Positions 8,073-17,527 of a stretch of 64,000 nt of DNA are shown here, piece after piece. The position numbers were made by a program, and so were the translations under genes. Location of the stretch: IMG/VR virus record IMGVR_UViG_3300008259_000237, positions 1 through 64,000 of that record, one strand, 5' to 3'. The notes under the pieces are model-generated. The model worked only from the letters and a program-made list of their open reading frames with translations. It was not told where the DNA came from and ran no database searches. Each line of letters opens with the position of its first letter. Position 1 is the first letter of the stretch. This DNA is from a virus.

Positions 8073-9455
8073 TTATACTGTACCATTAACAACTCCACAA
8101 CTACTACATCCGCTTATTGTTAAATTAGTTATGACAAAACTATCAGTGGCCTCACCAACATAACATTTATCAATTAAATTCTTAGTTATTAAAGTTGTTG
8201 TTTCAAAAGATAATGTTGTTGCGGAAGTATAACTTACCGATGTCCAAGTTTCTGTCTTACCTGTTATATAAATTGTTTTATCTTGACATCCCGCTAAGGT
8301 GTTTAATGTTGTTGAAGTTACCGTTGTTGTAGTATTAGCACTAAAGTTTCTTCCATTTCTCTTCATTAATGTGGAATTAGTCATGGTCGCCGCGGTAGTC
8401 GTTGTTGAACTTCTAAATGTATTTGTATGAACCAAGTCAAACGTAATTGTTACTCCGCTAGGTAATGCCGGTGATGTTTTAATTGTGCTTGTATATATTG
8501 TTGAATTATTTCTTTGTTTTGTCGATTGTGTTTGTAGTGATACTTGATATATTACCGGTGATGGTGGTTCTGATAAAACAACCGTACTAAATGTTGTTCT
8601 ACCTGACACATCTTTTATTACTGTACTATAAGTACCAGGTGATAACTTTGTAAATAAAGGAATGGTTCTATAAGTCAGTCCCCCATCTATAGAGTATTGG
8701 AAAGGACCCGTTCCGCTAGTTGCTCTTAAAAGAATGTTTCCATTATATGAAGTTGAACTTCTAAGTGCGGGATTTTCGGTTGGTTCATTAGTTAATGGTC
8801 CTGTATTACCAAAACCAGTTCCCGCTTCGGCCGTGGCAATTGCATTTGGAGTACAGTTTCCTTGAGTAACTGTTATAAAACTATCAGGACTTGTTCCCGG
8901 AACATTCCAATTACTAATAGGAGGTATTTGTGTGTTATAACTAACCATTGGGAACCATAATGGTTGTGCTGTAACTACTTGCCAATATCCAAGATTATTC
9001 CATGAGATAGTATAAAGACCATCTAACGATAACCAACTTGGTCTTCCATTAATCATCCCATTATAAACCATTGTTTGTTGGGCTGAATAAACGGGAGATG
9101 TTGAGTCTTTAATTTGTCTAAAATTCAAACATAGATTAGGGTATCCGGGGCACTGTCCTACGTTTGACGTAATTGTTCCTGATGGTCCTTCAGCAAACTG
9201 CCATCCGTTAAGTGGTGGGTTGGGTACCTCGTATGTTATTATTGCATATTCTCCGGGTGGGTTTTCTAAAGACCAGTAAGAAGGGTCTCCTAAATTCCAA
9301 ATAATAGTATGTCCATCACCGTCAGTATATTCAGGTCTTCCATTAACAACATTAGAGGTTTGGTAGAAATAATATTGATATGTTAGAGGTATATAATCAT
9401 CTGTAGTGATTGTTAAAAAAAATGGAGCGTCCGGTTCTTCTAATACCTCCAACAT
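8073..9455 (-). CDS. Fibre/adhesin-like protein, possibly the 3' half of the 9397-10905 gene
   Basis: The 460-residue frame contains two copies of a module built on YFYQTSNVVNGRPEYTDGDG...IIWN and MVYNGMINGRPSWLSLDG...ISWN, then one SprB-like beta repeat (GTGPFQYSIDGG...LSPGTYSTVIKD) near residues 235-300, a Ser/Thr-rich stretch (FRSSTTTTAATMTNST, NTTTTVTSTT) and a Cys-containing C-terminus. It begins at ATG 9455 inside the end of the preceding gene (59-base overlap). Removing one base from the T8 run at 9415-9422 would join both frames into one protein of about 950 residues. Independent translation from ATG 9455 remains possible. Confidence 0.6.
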   Translation of the reverse strand: MLEVLEEPDAPFFLTITTDDYIPLTYQYYFYQTSNVVNGRPEYTDGDGHTIIWNLGDPSYWSLENPPGEYAIITYEVPNPPLNGWQFAEGPSGTITSNVGQCPGYPNLCLNFRQIKDSTSPVYSAQQTMVYNGMINGRPSWLSLDGLYTISWNNLGYWQVVTAQPLWFPMVSYNTQIPPISNWNVPGTSPDSFITVTQGNCTPNAIATAEAGTGFGNTGPLTNEPTENPALRSSTSYNGNILLRATSGTGPFQYSIDGGLTYRTIPLFTKLSPGTYSTVIKDVSGRTTFSTVVLSEPPSPVIYQVSLQTQSTKQRNNSTIYTSTIKTSPALPSGVTITFDLVHTNTFRSSTTTTAATMTNSTLMKRNGRNFSANTTTTVTSTTLNTLAGCQDKTIYITGKTETWTSVSYTSATTLSFETTTLITKNLIDKCYVGEATDSFVITNLTISGCSSCGVVNGTV

Positions 9456-10905
9456 CTAACCCATAAAGTTCAATGATATGAGACCCCGCTGTTAAATCTA
9501 TAGGGTATATGTGCCAATATTTAAAAGTAATACCCTGGCTTGATGCCCCCATAGAACCTGATTGTGTATCAACAAAAGCAACTCCATCGACAACAAATCT
9601 AAAATTATTGTCAGCCCCTAAACCAACCCAATATGTTTTAGTTTCAGGCGCATTAACACATTTTGTGAAACCTAACCAAACATTCTCAAAAGCTGACCCG
9701 TCTATAGATGCATCAACCCAAACCGCACTTCTATTCATTGGTCCTTGAGATGACGAATTATTACTAATCCAAACTAAAGGTGTAACTGATAGATAAGCGT
9801 TTGAACTTGTGTATGGTGGAATATCTCCTGGACTAGCACCATTAAACTCAAAAGTACTATGAAATCTTGTACCTAAAATACTATAGGCCCCATTACTAAC
9901 GTCCCTAAGAGTCACTAAATTAGTTGGTGGAGTTGCGTCAACGGTATATTGTACACATCCAGTTGGTGTTGGAGTTGGTGTTGGTGGTGGTGTTGGTGGT
10001 GGTGAAGGGGCTGTTAATACGCAAGTTGTATACGCGGTAAAATCTCTGTAATAATCAGTCACAATCGCCGAATAAGTACCAACTGATAGATTCGTTATAA
10101 ATAAACCATTACTACCGTTACTCCAAAAAACATCATATGGTGGAGTTCCTCCTGTAATAATAAGTGATAATTCACCATTCGCTTCCGTAGTTACTGTTGG
10201 GTCGTTTCCTACACAAGATACTCCAAGTGGGAATAACACAATTGGGTCACATTCGTTTCTTTTTAGGATATTATCTCCACATCTTGTATCCGAAGTAAAA
10301 AATATTGTAGGTGTCGGTTGTGGTTTTGCCGCACACCCTATGGTTGTTCCTGTACATATTTGACAAGTCGCATAACTATCATACGAATATGGTATGTTTT
10401 GATAAATCGATATTCCTTCAGGTACCCCATCTGAACTAACCACACTTGCACATGCTGAAATTGAGGATACTCCAATTAAGTAAACCTGTCCTAGTTGGAA
10501 AATACCAGGGTCGGTTAGGATACTAAAATAATCATCCTTTGGTTCTTTATTTTGGGGGCAACAGTATTTAAAATATGTAAATTCTTGTTCAACTGGACAT
10601 GGGTGAACATCTAAACATCCTGAAGTGGTAGGATAACTACCCGATAATAGATTTAAAGTAAGAGCCGTATATACAGGGTATGTTGGGGTTGTTGCTGACG
10701 ATATAAATTTAAAACACCCTGATATTTCTGATGGGACGCCTGTACAGTTTGTAATACAACCTGATACACTACTAAAATAAAAAGAATAATTTAAAAACCC
10801 ATAAGATAATGATATATTACCTTCACGACCTGAAAATCCAATATAATTAGAATTAATACAATCTGCCGAAAAATTATAATATATTGTAGATGAAGGTATT
10901 GCCAT
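9397..10905 (-). CDS. Fibre/adhesin-like protein with SprB-like repeat and Pro-rich linker
   Basis: The 502-residue frame has Cys-rich N-terminal beta domains (about 1-210). An SprB-type repeat follows at about 230-300 (LIITGGTPPYDVFWSNGSNG, then NLSVGTYSAIVTDY), then a Pro/Thr linker (PSPPPTPPPTPTPTPTG). The last domain, about 315-490, contains AVWVDASIDG, KTYWVGLGADNNFRFVVDG and GSHIIELYGLDVGG, resembling carbohydrate-binding or PA14-like beta-sandwich domains. The frame stops at 9397, shortly after an A8 run on the + strand, where the next frame takes over with related sequence. A host-binding role is inferred from domain type and location. Confidence 0.65.
   Translation of the reverse strand: MAIPSSTIYYNFSADCINSNYIGFSGREGNISLSYGFLNYSFYFSSVSGCITNCTGVPSEISGCFKFISSATTPTYPVYTALTLNLLSGSYPTTSGCLDVHPCPVEQEFTYFKYCCPQNKEPKDDYFSILTDPGIFQLGQVYLIGVSSISACASVVSSDGVPEGISIYQNIPYSYDSYATCQICTGTTIGCAAKPQPTPTIFFTSDTRCGDNILKRNECDPIVLFPLGVSCVGNDPTVTTEANGELSLIITGGTPPYDVFWSNGSNGLFITNLSVGTYSAIVTDYYRDFTAYTTCVLTAPSPPPTPPPTPTPTPTGCVQYTVDATPPTNLVTLRDVSNGAYSILGTRFHSTFEFNGASPGDIPPYTSSNAYLSVTPLVWISNNSSSQGPMNRSAVWVDASIDGSAFENVWLGFTKCVNAPETKTYWVGLGADNNFRFVVDGVAFVDTQSGSMGASSQGITFKYWHIYPIDLTAGSHIIELYGLDVGGIRRTGRSIFFNNHYR
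9415..9422. repeat. A8/T8 homopolymer at the junction of two reading frames
   Basis: In the sense strand the run reads CCATTTTTTTTAACAATCACTACAG. With eight T the upstream frame stops 15 bases after the run; with seven T it would continue as SIFLTITTDDYIPLTY into the downstream frame. Confidence 0.6.
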
Positions 10906-10911
10906 TTTTTA

Positions 10912-10919
10912 TATAAATA
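10912..10919 (-). promoter_or_regulatory. TATTTATA motif, candidate late promoter
   Basis: Sense strand CTATTATTTATATAAAAA lies 6 bases before the ATG at 10905, in a 29-base gap. Confidence 0.35.
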
Positions 10920-10934
10920 ATAGAATATTCATTT

Positions 10935-13900
10935 TTATGGACATTGTGTTACTTGGAAGGTGAATCCCATTTTAGTCGCAGTTGAGCAAATTACTTTTAT
11001 TATGTTTGGTCCAGCACTTGTTTTAGTAAACTGTAGTATTAAATTAGGTTCAGAGCTTGGTGATGCGGGTGTTGGGTAATTATTAACCACACCTATCTGT
11101 CCTGGTGTTCCAGTACTTCTACTTATATCATAATTTGATATTTCACTGAGAGTCCCTAAAGGTCCATACTTTATTGAGTTGGTTAACCAATTAATATTAC
11201 TACCCGCTAAGGATGTTGCATTCCCGTTACCTTCACAATAAAGATATTTATTTCTGTATACCGGTCTTGTTCCGAGTTCATCAATGTTGGAATTTGTGAT
11301 TCCAGTTACATAAGTTATAGTCCCGTTATTTCCGTTCATTTGCAAATTATTTCCATAAACAAATAATGAATCCGCAACTATAACATTATTCCATTCAATT
11401 TGATATCTTATTGGAAGTTGGAGACTTGTTGTTTGATATGTGAAAGTTACTTGGACTACCCCAATACCAGAACCAACATTAACATAGGTTTCAAATATAC
11501 CGTCATTACTGGCATTACATATTTCAACTGAAACGGTATTTCCACACTCAATTTCACATATTGAGAATAGTTCAGTAAAACAATTTGTTTGTTGTGCAAT
11601 ACTATCTATCGAACCTCCCGCACTGATTTCAGAACTATAAGTAACACTATATGGGAAGGTGGTATCAACTTCATACACATTTGATGTGTCATCAACTAGA
11701 TAAATAACGCCATTATCAACAAAAAGACCTGACGGTTCACCAGCTATATCAACAGGATTTATTTGAGACTCAATTAATTGTGAGTAATTGTTTGTTTCGT
11801 GAACACATATATAATAATCTTCAAACGGTGCCGAACTTTCATCAACTTGTAGACTAATCATTTGTGAGTAATCTTGGTTGAAAATTATACGCCCCACTGT
11901 ATTTCTGTTTTCTGATAATACGACTTTATTAGATATTACCGGAACATTTGTTGTTATATCAAGTTCTACAAAATAATTTAAATATCCACTTATACTTCCA
12001 TTTGGGGCGATAAGTGCATTATTAAATCCTTGAGTACTAGTGTTAACTGTAACTAATTTTGTATTACTTCTCACACCAATAGCCTCTCCCATTTCAAAAC
12101 CAACATTTAAGGTTCTATTTAAAACGGAGGTAAAACCGTTAAGTGTTATATCATATTCCTGTATTGATGATGAATTAACACCAACTGAATAAACCCAAAG
12201 TTTACTACTTGTAAACGCAATACTTTGACTGTCATATGTATATTCAGTAATAGTTAATAAACTACTTGTATCAGAACTAAATTCATAAGCGTAGGCTTCG
12301 TTTGGAGGTTGTATATAAATCATATCACAATCTTTGATTACTGGTCCTGGTGTTGGTGGTATATTACAAACACATGATACATCATAACTTATTTTTAAAG
12401 CAACTGTAACTTGGCTGTTATCTAAAGATAGTGAAAGGTCTGAACAATTTGTTTGTATAGTAATTCTGTTTTCATCAGGTAGTATGATAACGTTACCTAT
12501 TACGGAATATGATAATAAAGCGTCTTTGATTGCATCAAACCATTGATTATCTGTAGGGTAGTCACCTAAACTATTACTTGTGTAGAAAGCAGTTTCCACA
12601 TTAACACCAGCTAAACTAACCTGACTATAAAAAATTGCTTCGTTTAATACGCAATTAGTTTCACCAGACACTAAATCATAATAACCTTCAGTATACATCT
12701 GAGGTATTTTCTTAGCAATTACAACTCCATTATATAGTAATGTAGATTCACAATAATCAAATACATCATAAGTCCCAAAACTATTGTACCCATAAATTGT
12801 GGTCGACCTTGTTAATTGACAACCATTTCCATCGGTTATAAGTGCGGTGTATGTTCCGGCACTTAGATTAGTTAATGTTAAACCTGTTTGTCCGTTAACA
12901 TTATTACTTATCCATGATACAGTATATGGTGGAGGTCCGTCAGTAATATATGTTTGGACTTGACCGTTATTAATATTAGAAGCGTCAGTTGGAACTAATG
13001 TAAAATCAATACTTGGTGTATCAGGAACAATTATGGTCTGTGTTTGTGTACAATTTGTAAAATCAGATACACTGACAAAATATGTTCCGGCAAACAAGTT
13101 ATTGAATGTAACTGCGGTTTGTGAAGTATTTGAAATTGTTGGTTGTCCTTGGAACTGATAAGTGTAGGTTGATGTGCCTCCGGTAGACAGAACTATTTTC
13201 ACAGAGCCGTTATTTGTATCACAAGTACTACCTGTTATTTCAGTTGAAAAAGTAAATTTTTCAGTGTTGTTTATTGTATACGTATTTGTAAATGAGCACG
13301 ATGTGTTCGATATTGTTAATGTATACGTACCTGCCGATAATCCTTGGAACTGATTTGTAAATCCATTTATTGTTTGTTCTATTGAATTACCTGACGGATA
13401 AGTCAATGTATATGTGAATGGAGGGGTCCCTCCGTTCAAAGTAATTGGACTTAATGCTCCTGATGAATTATTACATGTTGAGTTAACTATCCCAACTGTT
13501 AATATTGAAAACCCATTTGGAGCGGTTAAAGAATACTGATATGTACTAGTACATAAACCAGCATCCGTAATTGTGATGTCATACACACCTGAAGAAAGTC
13601 CACTTAATACAAATTGTTGGTTAAAAGTTATTAAAGATTCCCCATTACTAGCAACATAATTGTAAGGTGGAGTACCTCCTGAAATTAATATTGTAATTTG
13701 ACCTTCATTACCGGAACAACTTGGTGATACAGGTATATAATCAACGATTCCAACAGGTGGTACAGTATCGACTGTTGCTAATTTAGTTACTTGACATCCT
13801 GTAGAATCAGTAAGTGTTAATTGATATACACCCGCAGTAAGACCCGTTAAACTACTTATTCCTGGTATAGGGTTCCCTGCCGGACTAGGAGACCATTGAT

Positions 13901-14534
13901 ATACATATGGTGGGAATCCAGTAGCCCCTGTCACATATATTTTACCTCCTGGTGCCGGGTCACAAGCGGTGTCATTAACAATATAAAAACCAAAATCTAA
14001 TTCAGATGATGTTTTTATAATACAAGTTTCTGATTTACCTGAACATCCTCCCCCATCATTAACTATCACATAATATGTACCAGCATTTAAATTTGAGAAT
14101 ATAAAAAAATCCTGTATAGAATTACCTGAGGTTATATACCCACTTGTATTTTCAAACAAAAAGTAATCAGTGTTTGAAAGATTATTGTCAGTTTGTGCGG
14201 TTATTACTCCGTTTGGTAGATTACAGGTAGTGTTTGAGTGTGCGTAAATTGATGAACACACTCCGTCAGATATTACCGCATTAACATAAGTTGTAGTTGG
14301 GCTGCCAGCACAACTGTCTTGAATTAAAAATGTATATGTGTTTGGAGTTAAATTTGTTTGTGTAAATGAACTAACTCCAATAGGTAAGGGTGTTAACGCA
14401 CCTGTAGTTGGGCTAATTAATTGGTAATAAAATGGTGGAGTTGAGCCCACGATATTAATTGTAAAAGCACCCGAACCTGTGTTTAAACAATCCCCCGTAA
14501 CTGAAACTCTAGCTGATAAATTACATGTCGCCAT
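10935..14534 (-). CDS. Giant SprB-repeat fibre/adhesin-like protein
   Basis: The protein has 1199 residues. Residues 1 to about 585 hold seven tandem units of about 80-90 residues with the SprB-type pattern: C..N.G...I.I.GGTPPY.Y....G......GLSAGTY...ITD..GC. Clear copies include ILISGGTPPYNYVASNG with LSSGVYDITITDAGLC, and YITDGPPPYTVSWISN with LSAGTYTALITDGNGC. Residues about 620-725 carry a YPTDNQWFDAIKDALLSY module also found at the end of the upstream protein. A propeller-like region with KLWVYSVGVNSSSIQEYDIT follows, then a beta-rich C-terminus. Its ATG overlaps the preceding stop (TAATG), so translation is probably coupled. SprB repeats are known from gliding adhesins of Bacteroidota; a surface-binding role here is inferred. 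Confidence 0.75.
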   Translation of the reverse strand: MATCNLSARVSVTGDCLNTGSGAFTINIVGSTPPFYYQLISPTTGALTPLPIGVSSFTQTNLTPNTYTFLIQDSCAGSPTTTYVNAVISDGVCSSIYAHSNTTCNLPNGVITAQTDNNLSNTDYFLFENTSGYITSGNSIQDFFIFSNLNAGTYYVIVNDGGGCSGKSETCIIKTSSELDFGFYIVNDTACDPAPGGKIYVTGATGFPPYVYQWSPSPAGNPIPGISSLTGLTAGVYQLTLTDSTGCQVTKLATVDTVPPVGIVDYIPVSPSCSGNEGQITILISGGTPPYNYVASNGESLITFNQQFVLSGLSSGVYDITITDAGLCTSTYQYSLTAPNGFSILTVGIVNSTCNNSSGALSPITLNGGTPPFTYTLTYPSGNSIEQTINGFTNQFQGLSAGTYTLTISNTSCSFTNTYTINNTEKFTFSTEITGSTCDTNNGSVKIVLSTGGTSTYTYQFQGQPTISNTSQTAVTFNNLFAGTYFVSVSDFTNCTQTQTIIVPDTPSIDFTLVPTDASNINNGQVQTYITDGPPPYTVSWISNNVNGQTGLTLTNLSAGTYTALITDGNGCQLTRSTTIYGYNSFGTYDVFDYCESTLLYNGVVIAKKIPQMYTEGYYDLVSGETNCVLNEAIFYSQVSLAGVNVETAFYTSNSLGDYPTDNQWFDAIKDALLSYSVIGNVIILPDENRITIQTNCSDLSLSLDNSQVTVALKISYDVSCVCNIPPTPGPVIKDCDMIYIQPPNEAYAYEFSSDTSSLLTITEYTYDSQSIAFTSSKLWVYSVGVNSSSIQEYDITLNGFTSVLNRTLNVGFEMGEAIGVRSNTKLVTVNTSTQGFNNALIAPNGSISGYLNYFVELDITTNVPVISNKVVLSENRNTVGRIIFNQDYSQMISLQVDESSAPFEDYYICVHETNNYSQLIESQINPVDIAGEPSGLFVDNGVIYLVDDTSNVYEVDTTFPYSVTYSSEISAGGSIDSIAQQTNCFTELFSICEIECGNTVSVEICNASNDGIFETYVNVGSGIGVVQVTFTYQTTSLQLPIRYQIEWNNVIVADSLFVYGNNLQMNGNNGTITYVTGITNSNIDELGTRPVYRNKYLYCEGNGNATSLAGSNINWLTNSIKYGPLGTLSEISNYDISRSTGTPGQIGVVNNYPTPASPSSEPNLILQFTKTSAGPNIIKVICSTATKMGFTFQVTQCP

Positions 14535-17527
14535 TAACTACAAATTATATTAAAATTAATTCCAACCCCAATTTTAAGGACTAGTCCACCTCCCTGAATT
14601 GAGCATATATTATTATATATTACCACAGAATCATTTTGAAAATAATAACCATAACCATAATTAGATAAAGAGGTGAGTGCGGAATCTAATCCATTTAACC
14701 ATTCTGTATTAGAAGGATAACTAAGTCCATTAAACGTATACCCAACCCCATTATAAAATGGGTACTGTATAAGTTGTTGCCCATTTATTTTAATATCCAC
14801 ATACCATGTTGAGCTTATACTTGTGTCTAAACATTGGTTGAAATCCAAGTTATTATTATTTAAATATGTATTTACTATGTTACCTAAAATTGCGTCAAAA
14901 CTTGTAACATTATTAGTGAAAGGATAAACACTACAAGTTGCGGTTTGAACTGGACAATCGTTTGAGTATAAGTTATCGGTTGCAACACAAGGTTTACATG
15001 GTATTGGTACTAGCTGGCATCCGGCTTGTCTTCTCCAAACAAATTTTTGTCTGTGAAATATTGAGTTTTCGTATCTAATACCAGTATTCCAAATGGTTGT
15101 TGCGGGTATCATTTGTTCAACTAATCTAATCCAATAGTCCCCCATACCCTGCACATAATCCATCATACTCTGATAATTAAAATTATTGCTATCGACTCCC
15201 GCAATTTCTTCTGATTGAAGATATCTCCAATATATTGACTCTAAGGTTGGATATGAGCCAAAAAATTGTCTATTTCTTACATTAATAGTATTTTTCCAAA
15301 ATGTTTGAGCAAATTCAAAAAATGTTTTTTGTCTTGGTTGTGGATTAATTTCAGTCCAATCGACTCCATCTCTGTCAGGATACATAGAGTACGGATGCGG
15401 GTTACATTTAGTTGGTTTTACCCAATTTAAACCCTGATTAGGTATTGGGAAATTATACTGTTGGGACATGTACCATACGTCATAGGCCAACCCTTGTCCA
15501 GGGTTCATAAATAAATCAATATTTTTAACGTTTAAAACAAGTTTTTCGTTTTCAACGTAATAACTTGCATTTAAATTACCATCTAAATTTTGTCTTAACC
15601 CTACCTCATTATCTGTCCAACTTTTATTATTATCAGGAATCGGAGTTAAATCAAACCCCAAATTCATATATGGGAATTTTCTAAATCTGTTTAAATATTC
15701 TTGACCGTAGGTATATGGTATTAAACTTGTTTGATAGTTTGGATTATTTCCAGTAAAAACACTTAGTGTCGTATTTGTTTTTGCCGGAGACCTATGTTGT
15801 GGTGTGGACTCAAACCACCCACTACCTAATTGAAAGAAATACGATTCGGTGTCTTCAGGTGCCGATGGATAACCATCATCGTCTACGGGGTATGCGGATT
15901 TACCAATATTTACATCATCAATTACATAAGTCGCAGTATATCCTGTGTAAGGAACTCCAAATATTGTATATATATTTGTAGGGTCTAATACTGATGTACT
16001 CTGTATATATGTACCTCCTGATATGTTTGCAAACTTGGTTTCGAACTGACTTAATTTTATTTTTTGGTCAGCAACATAAACAAATTCGTTAAAATCAACT
16101 AAAGCATCCGGAGCACCTATTAATCTCATTAGTACTTCTATCGCTTTTCTTGTACCTTTAGACTTAAACAAAAACGCGGCGTTCAAACACAAATTTCTGT
16201 AGTATTGGTAATTTAGTTCCGCCGGTGTTTCTGGAGTTGCGACTCCAGTAAAATTAGATGATTCACTATTTTTTTGTCCAAAAACCGCATCCAAAAATCC
16301 TGACTCAGTTATTGGGGATATATCAGTATTAAATCCTAATGTTTTTGCTAAATTTTTCAGTAATTGTGAGGGTATGTCATTACCCACATTATAATTTACC
16401 GAATTCATGTAAGCTAATGCACTTATATATTTTTTTGTGTCGTCAAAACTTCTTCCATATATCTGTAAAGTTTTTTCAACCTTTTGCCCTATTGTGTCAA
16501 AATCTTTTATCGCACCAGTAATTAAAAATCTACTAATTAAATTCGATACATATTCATCAAAAAACGCTGAGACCTCATCTATTTTTAATAAGTAATTTGT
16601 AAAAAGTTGTGTCCTAATATCCAAATTCCACCTACCGTCTTTAGACCAAGTAACATTTTGAGTCGTTAGTTGATAAGTACCGTCATTCTTTTCTTGCGGT
16701 ACTTGGAATTTTGCAGTGTAGATAGGTGAGGTATCTCTACTTAAAAGAAACTTTTCAACCTCATCTAAATCTTCACTGAAAACCTTACTAACTTCTTGGT
16801 CATTAGGTCTAATTATTAAAGTTTCTCTAGTTTCATTAAGACCTGAAAATGGGTTTCCCTCAAAATAAATTTTCAAAGAACCTGAAGTTAAACTATCTGT
16901 GGGGATAATCCTTGTTATTGAATATCCTTGATTCTTATAATATACAGAATATTTAGCGTATTCAACTGTCATGTTTCTCAATGGAGAAACTTTTATTTCT
17001 TTAAGTTGTAAATTTCTAGTTGAATTAACTGTAAAATCAATTTCAAAAGGATTTCTTATTTTTGAAATGTTTATCTCAAAACTAGTTTGGTCTGATTCGG
17101 GATAGTAGGTTATGTTTATTGCGGTTGGAGTTTTAGAATAATCTTTACCTAACTCATTTATTTCAATACCCGCCGGAAACTTACTAATAATTGATGTTAT
17201 GGAAACGGACATCCTTTTAACCATCGACCCAAATTGTACAAAATTTGTAACCTGTGATAAATCAAAATTTGGATATACTTTAAAATTGTTTTCAAAAATC
17301 GCTTTAGATTGGGATATACTACTTACCCCTAGTGAGTTCAAACTTATTGGGTCTGAAAAAGCACCGGTATTAAACTCTCTATTAACTTTCTCAACAACAC
17401 CTGTTGTAAACTCAAAATTACCTTGCGTAAGTCCCCCACCTGACGTGAGTTGGAATCCAACTAAGTTGTCAGAAAAACTTCCTTGTGCGGACGCTTGTGG
17501 TGGGCAGGTAAATTTTTTTATTGCCAT
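14534..17527 (-). CDS. Large baseplate protein with gpI-like segment
   Basis: The protein has 997 residues. The region about 330-480 (NLISRFLITGAIKDFDTIGQ, LLKNLAKTLGFNTDISP, YYRNLCLNAAFLFKSKG, TRKAIEVLMRLIGAPDALVD) resembles tail protein I-type baseplate proteins, in which a K.KGT..AI..L.RL.G motif is typical. The remainder is beta-rich. A Cys-containing C-terminal module (about 885-997) with YPSNTEWLNGLDSALTSL is related to one in the next protein. Start and stop overlap the neighbours by one base or so (TAATG on both sides), so the three genes form a tightly coupled operon. A role in the baseplate periphery or in fibre attachment is likely, but the exact T4 counterpart is uncertain. Confidence 0.6.
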   Translation of the reverse strand: MAIKKFTCPPQASAQGSFSDNLVGFQLTSGGGLTQGNFEFTTGVVEKVNREFNTGAFSDPISLNSLGVSSISQSKAIFENNFKVYPNFDLSQVTNFVQFGSMVKRMSVSITSIISKFPAGIEINELGKDYSKTPTAINITYYPESDQTSFEINISKIRNPFEIDFTVNSTRNLQLKEIKVSPLRNMTVEYAKYSVYYKNQGYSITRIIPTDSLTSGSLKIYFEGNPFSGLNETRETLIIRPNDQEVSKVFSEDLDEVEKFLLSRDTSPIYTAKFQVPQEKNDGTYQLTTQNVTWSKDGRWNLDIRTQLFTNYLLKIDEVSAFFDEYVSNLISRFLITGAIKDFDTIGQKVEKTLQIYGRSFDDTKKYISALAYMNSVNYNVGNDIPSQLLKNLAKTLGFNTDISPITESGFLDAVFGQKNSESSNFTGVATPETPAELNYQYYRNLCLNAAFLFKSKGTRKAIEVLMRLIGAPDALVDFNEFVYVADQKIKLSQFETKFANISGGTYIQSTSVLDPTNIYTIFGVPYTGYTATYVIDDVNIGKSAYPVDDDGYPSAPEDTESYFFQLGSGWFESTPQHRSPAKTNTTLSVFTGNNPNYQTSLIPYTYGQEYLNRFRKFPYMNLGFDLTPIPDNNKSWTDNEVGLRQNLDGNLNASYYVENEKLVLNVKNIDLFMNPGQGLAYDVWYMSQQYNFPIPNQGLNWVKPTKCNPHPYSMYPDRDGVDWTEINPQPRQKTFFEFAQTFWKNTINVRNRQFFGSYPTLESIYWRYLQSEEIAGVDSNNFNYQSMMDYVQGMGDYWIRLVEQMIPATTIWNTGIRYENSIFHRQKFVWRRQAGCQLVPIPCKPCVATDNLYSNDCPVQTATCSVYPFTNNVTSFDAILGNIVNTYLNNNNLDFNQCLDTSISSTWYVDIKINGQQLIQYPFYNGVGYTFNGLSYPSNTEWLNGLDSALTSLSNYGYGYYFQNDSVVIYNNICSIQGGGLVLKIGVGINFNIICS

